From: Panagrolaimus kolymaensis | Lineage: Eukaryota > Nematoda > Chromadorea > Rhabditida > Panagrolaimidae | Assembly (NCBI GenBank): GCA_028622995.1 | Contig: JAJQJQ010000028.1 | Span: 1,984,001 to 2,048,000 of the forward strand | Direction of reading: 5' to 3' | Length of the DNA stretch: 64,000 nt | Part shown: positions 57,899-64,000 of the stretch, one piece after another | Numbering within the stretch: the stretch's first letter is position 1 | Layout: the number at the start of each line of letters is the position of its first letter | The notes under the pieces: model-generated | Database searches by the model: none | What the model saw: the letters and a program-made list of their open reading frames with translations, nothing else | What the model was told of the DNA's origin: nothing | Program-made: the position numbers and the translations under genes

Positions 57899-59702
57899 AT
57901 GTCTGAACAACGTTCACTTAAAATTATTAATGCTCGCGATATTCCTATTTCGGCCGTTACAGTTTACACAGATCGAGCTGAAGTGACTCGAGATTTTAAA
58001 ATCAATTTAAAACCTGGTTTAAATGAAATTCAACTTGAAAATATTGCTCAATCCGTTCAACAAGATTCAGTCAAAGTTGATGGCCATGGAAATGCTACGA
58101 TTCATGAAGTAAAATTTGAAACAAAATTTATTAATACTGAAACTGAAAATATTCCAAAAGTTAATGAATTGAAAGCTGAATTAAAAAAATTGGAGGCTGA
58201 AGTACAAAGGGAAAGAGATTTACAAAGTGTTTACACAGCTCGAATTGAAACTTTAAATAATCTCATCGGCCAAAACAAAGAAAAAGGAGCCCATTCAATT
58301 TTGAGTTTTGATGATACATTTGTTTCAAGTCTCAACAAATTTTTTGATTTTCATGAAGAAAAATCTGTAGAAACTAAAGCCAAGGTTCGAGAATCAGAAG
58401 AAAAAATTACTTCAATCAACTCAGAAATTAATCGATTAAATAAAGAAATCAATCAACATCAACATGTTCGCGAAGCTAAATAGTAAGTTAATAAATGCGT
58501 AAATTTGCATAAATTAAGTTTTTTAGTGTAATTACTATCGAAGCCGAAAGTGAATCTACTAACGAAGAAGAAGTTGAATTTACTCTGACTTATCAAGTTT
58601 ATAATGCTCGCTGGACAGCAGCTTACGATATTCGAGTCAAAAGTGAAAAAGACCAACATCAAATGATTTTAAGTTATTTTGGAAAAATTTGTCAACAAAC
58701 TGGCGAAGATTGGAATAATGTAGAACTTTCTCTTTCCACTGCTCAGCCAGCTTTGGGAGGAAATTTACCAAAACTTGGCACAACTGTTGTTGAATTTTAT
58801 CGACCTCCACAACAACGATTTCATGATATGGATATTGCTGAAGATGAGTGCCAGGGTTTTGGTTCACAATCTCGGGAAAAGCGTCGTGTCCTTAAAACCT
58901 GTGGTGGTCCAGCTATGAGACAAGCCGTAACTGTAGCTGAAGAAGATGTACTTTCAACAACTTTCACCATCCCATCAAAGAAAACAATACCATCTGACCA
59001 AACCGAACATAAGGTTAATGTTACCATTCAAACCCTCACCGCTCAACTTCATCATCATTGTGTTCCAAAGAAAAATACAAGCGTATTTTTAATGGCCACG
59101 GTTATCAATGATAGTGATTATCCACTTATTTCTGGTCCTGCAACAGTTTATTTGAATAATTCTTTATCCACAAGAATTCATCTCAAAGCTGCTTCATGCG
59201 GAGAGAAATTTGATGTTCCTTTGGGCGTTGATAAAACCGTGAAAGTTATTTATAAACCCATTCATAAATTCCAAACACAAGTAAGTATTTTAAAAAAAAT
59301 TTCCTTTAAAATGATTAATAGAATTTTTTTTAGACTGGAATGATAACCAAAAATCTAAATTCCACCACCGAACAAAAAATTATTGTCAAAAATGCAAAAC
59401 GTGGAGAACCTGTTTTAATTACCCTTCACGAAGCCATTCCAAAATCCACGGATGAAAAAATCCGAGTTCGCGTAATTTCACCTGAAATTAGCCAAAATAA
59501 TGGACAGAAAATCTCAAATGCCGGGGAAGAAACTCTTGTTCACAAACTTCCTTCAATTGGAGCGATTTTGGATGATTTGAATAATCTTCTTTGGACAGAA
59601 AAAATTAATGCAGAACATGAAAAAGAATTCATGGTTAAATGGTCCCTCGATTATCCCCCATCTGAAACCCTTCGTTATTTTGAACAACATGAAAGAGAAT
59701 AA
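57899..59702 (+). CDS. DUF4140/DUF4139 protein, F37C4.5-like
   Basis: Three exons, 57899-58482, 58527-59280 and 59334-59702, give 568 aa. Residues about 14-115 match the DUF4140 amino-terminal domain (ISAVTVYTDRAEVTRDFKINLKPGLNEI). A coiled-coil follows (about 85-195), then DUF4139 from about 200 to the end (LTYQVYNARWTAAYDIRV, then GEDWNNVELSLSTAQP, and the end VKWSLDYPPSETLRYFE). The order and ends fit the family described from C. elegans F37C4.5 and bacterial mucoidy-inhibitor-like proteins. The biochemical role is unknown; it is probably a cytosolic scaffold. The frame is intact and the start is the first ATG with good upstream context (aaaataATG). Confidence 0.88.
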
Positions 59703-59955
59703 TAAACTTTAATAAAAAAAATACGAAAAAAACTTTTTTATCTTTATTTATTTATAATTATTATTGTTTTTGTTAATGAAGTTTTAAAAAAATAATATGA
59801 AATTTTGAAAATAACATATTTTTCTTTTTATTTTTAAGTAACATCATTTAAATCAAAAAATAGAAAATTCAGTAAATATATAAACTTTTTAATTTTCAAT
59901 AAACAAAGTGTAATAAATTTAAAATTGTTATTATTTTATTGAATTTTTATATAAT

Positions 59956-60490
59956 TTAAAAAATTAAAATCATTCTTTCCAAAAACATTTTGTATAACAA
60001 AACTACAACAATGCCGCTGGTAACAAACAACGAGCTAGCAGAACATTTGATATTGCATGTGTTTGATCCTATATCGTTGAAAAAATCTCTGCAAAATTCT
60101 TTAACTTGACCTTTTCCGCAGTCTTCGCGTACGTATCTAACAGCACAATCAAGATAGTCTTGTGCATCTCTAAATTTTAAAAAAGTTTTATTGAAGAAAT
60201 GCAGAAAATAGAAATTTACTCGCAGTCTCCATATTCATTTGCATGGCAATATCGGTTGAAGTCGTATGTAAGATCGCTACATGCCGCATCTATATAATAT
60301 TATGGTCAATTACTGTTTAATACAAGTTTAATATTATTGTTTATTATTTAAACTTACTTAATGGTGTAACAAATGCTTTTGCGCTAGACCCAACACGTTT
60401 CTTAATGACCTTAAGATCGAATGATTCATCTCCATAAACGACGACAGCGGAAAGCATAAGTAATGAAAGAGTGATTAGAAATCCCTGCAT
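59956..60490 (-). CDS. Small Cys-rich secreted protein, possible GPI tail
   Basis: Three exons, 60490-60358, 60289-60220 and 60169-59956, join with phases 1 and 2 to give 138 aa. A signal peptide (MQGFLITLSLLMLSAVVVYG) is followed by a compact domain with about nine Cys, spaced AACSDL, RYCHANEYGDC, YLDCAVRYVREDC, EFCRDFF, NTCNIKC. The carboxyl end is hydrophobic (SSLFVTSGIVVVLLYKMF) after small residues, consistent with a GPI signal or anchor. The Cys spacing resembles small nematode helical extracellular domains, but no family is assigned. It is convergent with the DUF4139 gene, 253 bp apart. Confidence 0.72.
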
Positions 60491-60814
60491 TGCAATTAAA
60501 CTGCTAAAGAGAGTTTTTTTTGATAAACAGTAAGTGTAAAAAATAGAAGAACACAATAATAATTTTTTAGTTTTAAAAACGTTGTATGAGTTGATAAGTT
60601 CTATAAAAAAAGAAAAGTTTATATGCTTACTTTTTTCCCAATATTCATTGGTAAAAAATGAAAACAAGGTGTGCTCTCCAGGGAGGAGCTCTGTTATCAT
60701 TCACTCTACCACTTTGTCTCCTACTCAGAAAATAAAAAAGTCTTAATTTTAAGAACTTTTTGATTTCAACACAACTTTTTTATATCATAGCTAGCGCACC
60801 TAAAACAATTTTAA
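60491..60814. other. 5' flank of the Cys-rich gene
   Basis: 324 bp. An open frame continues upstream of the chosen ATG to 60700, but it lacks signal-peptide logic and is probably non-coding. Nothing else was recognised. Confidence 0.5.
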
Positions 60815-61037
60815 AGGGAGTGTCCCATCTGATTCTAAACTTTTTTTCCTTTCCTTGCTACGGGTGTCCCTACTTTGAAAATTTTTTCAGTGAAGCTCTC
60901 ATTGTCGAAAAATTAACAAAGTGCTATAAAACTTTATAGATGTTTCTAAATTTTTCAACAAAAGAGAGCTTCACTGAAATTTTTTTTGGGCAGGAACACC
61001 CGTCCTAAGAAGTTCACAATCAGGTTGGACACTTCCT
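60815..61037. mobile_element. TTAA-flanked palindromic MITE, second family
   Basis: The ends agggagtgtcc (60815) and ggacacttcct (ending 61037) are imperfect inverted repeats, flanked by TTAA at 60811-60814 and 61038-61041. Sub-terminal pairs include gctacgggtgtccct / aggaacacccgtcc and cagtgaagctctcatt / gagagcttcactg. It shares the TTAA flank and AGGGA end with the element at 32864-33055, but the internal sequence differs. Confidence 0.75.
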
Positions 61038-61041
61038 TTAA

Positions 61042-62098
61042 TTCAATTACAGAGTGTCCCAAGAAAAAGGTTGCACTTTCTAATTGCTATAATTTTTTTT
61101 GGAATTACTTTTAATGAAATCATGTGCTGTGCACTTCCTCACCTTTTCCTTAGATTAACCACACTTTTTGATAACAAAAAAAAAGACATTTCAGCTCATA
61201 AAAATGTTTTATTTCGCTTTTTCCTTAACAAAAAAATACATAAACGACAATAACAATGTACAACCATATGAAAGTTATTTTTTTGACAATGTCAGTAAAA
61301 AAAACTACTCTTACACTTTACTCCACATATCTGTTCAATGACCATAAAAGTTAATACTTTTTGCTTTCAATAAAACTTTGATATTGAAAGTGAAGAAAGT
61401 AAAAAAAATCCAAAAATGGGGAACGAAAAACATCAAAAGCACCAGTGTTGTTAAAAGTTATAACTAAAAAGCTTGAAAAAAAGTTAATTAAAATATTAAA
61501 AATAAAAGAACCAAAAAGATAAAAAAAGAAAAAGATAACATTTTTCATTCGAATATAAACGCGCTATTTTTGTTTTTGTGACCAAAATGTCTAAATATCC
61601 TTTTTCACTGCACACATTTTTATCCTTCCTATTTCCAAAAAACGAAATGCTTTAAAATCAATGCCGCCATTTGCCAATTTTTTATCATTCCACAAAAAAT
61701 ATCAATTTGATATAATTTAAAACATAAAAAAGGTCAAGCAATTAAGAAAAAACAAAGCGCGTAAACAACCTAAAAAAACTATCGATTTCTTAAAACACCT
61801 TTTTTTCAGCGATAAATGACTCATTTCTTTCAATCCAAGCCAAAATTGTGGCAGTAGTATTATTATGTAAATAAATTAATTTTCGTGGTTAAATTTTTAG
61901 ACCAAAATAACAAAATTTTCTATTTCTTTGTACACCAAAAATATAAAATCCTAAAAAAGTTATATTTTTTTTATTTTTTGTAACAAAATTTATTTAAATT
62001 TTTTTTTAAATTTATGATTGCAAAAAAGCAATTAAGAAATATTTTTATTTTGATCATGCAAAAAAGTAAAAATCATAGTAAAATAGTAAATGCTAGGG
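61042..62098. other. 1-kb intergenic, no supported gene
   Basis: AT-rich sequence with long A and T runs. Short open frames at 61071 and 61351 lack support. Confidence 0.5.
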
Positions 62099-62720
62099 TG
62101 GGCTCTTGTCATCGATGTCATCGAAAGATTTGAGTTACGAATTTTTCTCTGGAGAAAATCGGTTAATGGAATATTGTCGGCCTCGCGAAGCTCTACAACA
62201 TGCTTTTACAGATTTTTCTCACAGAAAAATTCGTAACTCAAAAAGTTTTGATGACAAGACCAGGCCTCTTCCTTCGGCCCGTCCAGCCCGGCCCGGCCTG
62301 GCCCGCGGGCCGGGCCGGGCCGACTTTTGGACGGGCCAGGCCGGGCCGAGGCCGACCATTTTCTAAAAAAAGAAAAAAAATCAAAGGGAATACCAAGGCA
62401 AAAAAAAAAATTGACGGGCCGGGCCTAAACCAAAAGGGCCTCAGGCCGGGCCGGGCCGAAATCAAGACGGGCCGGGCCGGGCCAGGCCGGCAAAACCCGG
62501 CCCGTGGAAGAGGCCTGGACAAGACCCCGCAGGCCCCGATGTCATCGAATGTCATCAAAAACTTTTTGAATTAGGAATTTTTCTCTGGAGAAAATCTGTA
62601 AAAGCCATGTTGTAGAGCTTCGCGAGATCTACAGCATGGCTTTTACAGATTTTCTCCAGAGAAAAATTCGTAATTGGATGACATTTTTAAGAGATTTGAT
62701 GACATTATGACACGAGCCAT
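62099..62720. mobile_element. Foldback MITE host element, split by a hAT insertion
   Basis: The terminal sequences ggctcttgtcatcgatgtcat (62101) and the inverse of atgacattatgacacgagcc (ending about 62720) are related inverted repeats. Inside are two copies of a ~95-bp hairpin (62138-62238 and 62575-62669) built from gaatttttctctggagaaaat. The second copy has almost perfect 42-bp arms around gcttcgcgaga. The element is interrupted at 62261-62517. Confidence 0.6.
62261..62517. mobile_element. GC-rich hAT MITE (ggcccgggcc family)
   Basis: The ends caggcctcttcc and ggaagaggcctg are perfect 12-bp inverted repeats, flanked by an exact 8-bp duplication, gacaagac, at 62253-62260 and 62518-62525. 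The interior is a mirror array of gggccgggcc/ggcccggccc around an AT-rich centre and is extremely GC-rich compared with the genome. There is no coding capacity. Confidence 0.92.
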
Positions 62721-62727
62721 GCCTTCA

Positions 62728-63091
62728 GTGTTGTCACTTTCACAAAATTTCGGCTCCAGCTCCGCTCCGCGCTCCGGCCATTTTTTAAATCGAGCTCCAG
62801 CTCCGCTCCGGCTCCAAAATTTTTTTTTTCAAATAAGCATAATTCGAAAGAAGAGCTAATATAACCTTATTATTATGCTTTTCTGAGCTATTTTAGAGTC
62901 ATTGGAATTGAACAAAGACTTTTTTCCTATTAAAAATAATTTTTAAAATTTTTCAAAAAAGATTTTTGGCTCTAGCTCCGCTCCGCGCTCCAGCTGTTTT
63001 TTTTATTTAGCTCCAGCTCCGCTCCGAGCTCCGACCTGGAGCGGAGCGGAGCGCTCCCGAGCCGGAGCTGGCGGAGCCAGTCACAACACTG
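62728..63091. mobile_element. MITE of gctccagctccgctccg repeats
   Basis: The ends cagtgttgtcac (62728) and gtcacaacactg (ending 63091) are inverted repeats with one mismatch. Next to them are agctccgctccg and cggagcggag arrays in opposite orientation around an AT-rich centre. The layout copies the hAT MITEs at 17 and 62.3 kb, but an immediate 8-bp target duplication is not evident. A 10-bp direct repeat, tagtaaatgc, brackets this element together with its left neighbour (62084 and 63093). Confidence 0.7.
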
Positions 63092-63136
63092 CTAGTAAAT
63101 GCATTGTAATTTAAATTAAATAATGAAGAGTTAAAA

Positions 63137-63692
63137 CTATTTTTTGTAGCAAGTATGGTTGTCATTTAACACTAAAGCTTCTTTTCTTTCATCAAGTTTG
63201 CGAACTTTATAAATTATAAATCGGCCATTTTCTTTACATTTTACGCAGCAATCAAGTTGAAGGTCATCATAAAATTTGAATATGCGAGTAATTTTCAACT
63301 GATTGGAATTAGTTATTGTAATGGTTTTTTCTCCATTTGGCGAATTTTGAATATTAAAATTAAAAAACATTCTATTTTTTTCAACCAAATTTCGTAGAGT
63401 ACAAATATGCTCCGAATTATCCAATTCAAGGTAAGTTTCATCGCTAGAAAGTTTTGCAAAAACATATTTCTTATTATTGCTACATCCATAACAGTAAAAT
63501 TTTTTGTAGGAGTGTAAACTATATTCATGCACCATTTTTTGATTATTATGTCCGAAAATAATTAATTTTGAATTAATTGAACCTTTGGTATTAGGGAATA
63601 ATTCAAAATTTGGTGCCACTATTTTTGCCATGTCTTGAAATTTTTCAAATTTTCTAGGGTTATATTCTTCTGGAATGCAGATATGAGGATTA
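63137..63692 (-). pseudogene. Truncated third zinc-finger-array copy
   Basis: The minus-strand frame ending at 63137 is homologous to the carboxyl end of copy 2 (50637-53766). It runs NPHICIPEEYNPRKFEKF, then NFELFPNT, KLIIFGHNNQ, FYCYGCSNNKK, LDNSEHIC and the final module DCCVKCKENG..NDNHTC, with one extra Lys pair at the end. The homology starts abruptly at the Asn-Pro-His codons near 63691, where a repeat (tagtgttaaattcccgacc) takes over. The amino-terminal domain and six upstream modules are missing. It is most likely a pseudogene cut by a transposon, unless the rest lies beyond the window. Confidence 0.75.
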
Positions 63693-63745
63693 GTGTTAAA
63701 TTCCCGACCGAAAAGTCGGGAATTCCCGACTTCCCGACCGACTTT
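63692..63745. mobile_element. Fragment of a cccgacc MITE
   Basis: tagtgttaaattcccgacc is followed by cgaaaagtcgggaattcccgacttcccgaccgac, which contains internal inverted repeats (attcccgac / gtcgggaat). The opposite end was not found nearby, so the element looks truncated. It forms the breakpoint of the zinc-finger-array fragment. Confidence 0.55.
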
Positions 63746-64000
63746 TTCCGCATCTAAAAGACTAGCGCCATTGTTGCACTGCTATTGCTGCTCGCAATAA
63801 AAAAATGTAAAAAGATTCGGTGGGCAAAAAAGAATACATACTTGTCACAATTTTTGTTTTTTTATTTTAGTAAAAAAATCTTTTTTATTGCGTCATTGTT
63901 TATTCAAAAAAATCGATCATCTAACAACATTTCAAGTGTAGACTAGTGTTTTTGTAAAACCACTTTTTTTTCTTTTTTTTTCTTTGTTTTGAAGCAAAAA

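Noticed and set aside
61071..61253. 60-codon frame with a hydrophobic start after a MITE
   Set aside because: No ATG, lies in AT-rich repeat flank, no homologue.
62106..62574. Proline-, arginine- and glycine-rich open frames up to 124 codons
   Set aside because: Produced by the GC-rich gggcc arrays of the MITE, open on both strands. Not genes.
16550..64000. tRNA genes and other structured RNA genes
   Set aside because: No B-box-like GGTTCGAATCC with a matching acceptor stem was found in a manual scan. A covariance-model scan would be decisive and could not be run.

Overview
The window is a piece of an AT-rich animal nuclear genome, almost certainly a nematode. The evidence is short GT-AG introns of about 30-270 bp (a few appear to be GC-AG), several nematode-type seven-transmembrane chemoreceptor genes including a tandem srh-like array, and a two-part phosphoethanolamine N-methyltransferase of the nematode PMT-2 type. 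No tRNA, rRNA or CRISPR signal was seen. The species cannot be read from the sequence. Exon joins below were worked out by hand from splice signals, reading phase and paralogue comparison.

Left part (1-17 kb): a truncated srh-like receptor at the edge, a 1.6-kb inverted repeat, a 2.1-kb terminal-inverted-repeat element, a complete srh-like receptor, then two divergent relatives of Hsp70 (6.6-8.6 kb minus, 14.2-16.5 kb plus). These enclose pmt-2 and two small secreted-protein genes. Both Hsp70 relatives have the order degenerate ATPase domain, substrate-binding beta domain, second ATPase domain. Next come two nested hAT-type MITEs with perfect 8-bp target duplications.

Middle (17.9-36.8 kb): two Srg/Srv-like receptors in opposite orientation, WDR70, an unknown 215-aa gene, a pair of paralogous three-helix membrane proteins in a region of repeated upstream sequence, a secreted class 3 lipase and a 398-aa seven-helix receptor. 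36.8-38.9 kb holds MITEs and a perfect GC-rich palindrome.

Right part (38.9-64 kb): two large paralogous genes (952 and 987 aa) encode tandem arrays of a Cx2C...HxC zinc-finger-like module behind a small beta domain, and a truncated third copy lies at 63.1-63.7 kb. Between them are three tandem srh-like receptors, one with a private 265-bp intron, and a basic probably nuclear protein of 437 aa. Further on are another receptor, a DUF4140/DUF4139 protein, a small Cys-rich secreted protein and a nest of GC-rich transposon remnants.

The two most notable systems are the NBD-SBD-NBD pseudo-chaperone family and the zinc-finger-array family. One member of the latter appears to carry an 18-nt GT...AG insertion exactly where its paralogue has a normal intron.
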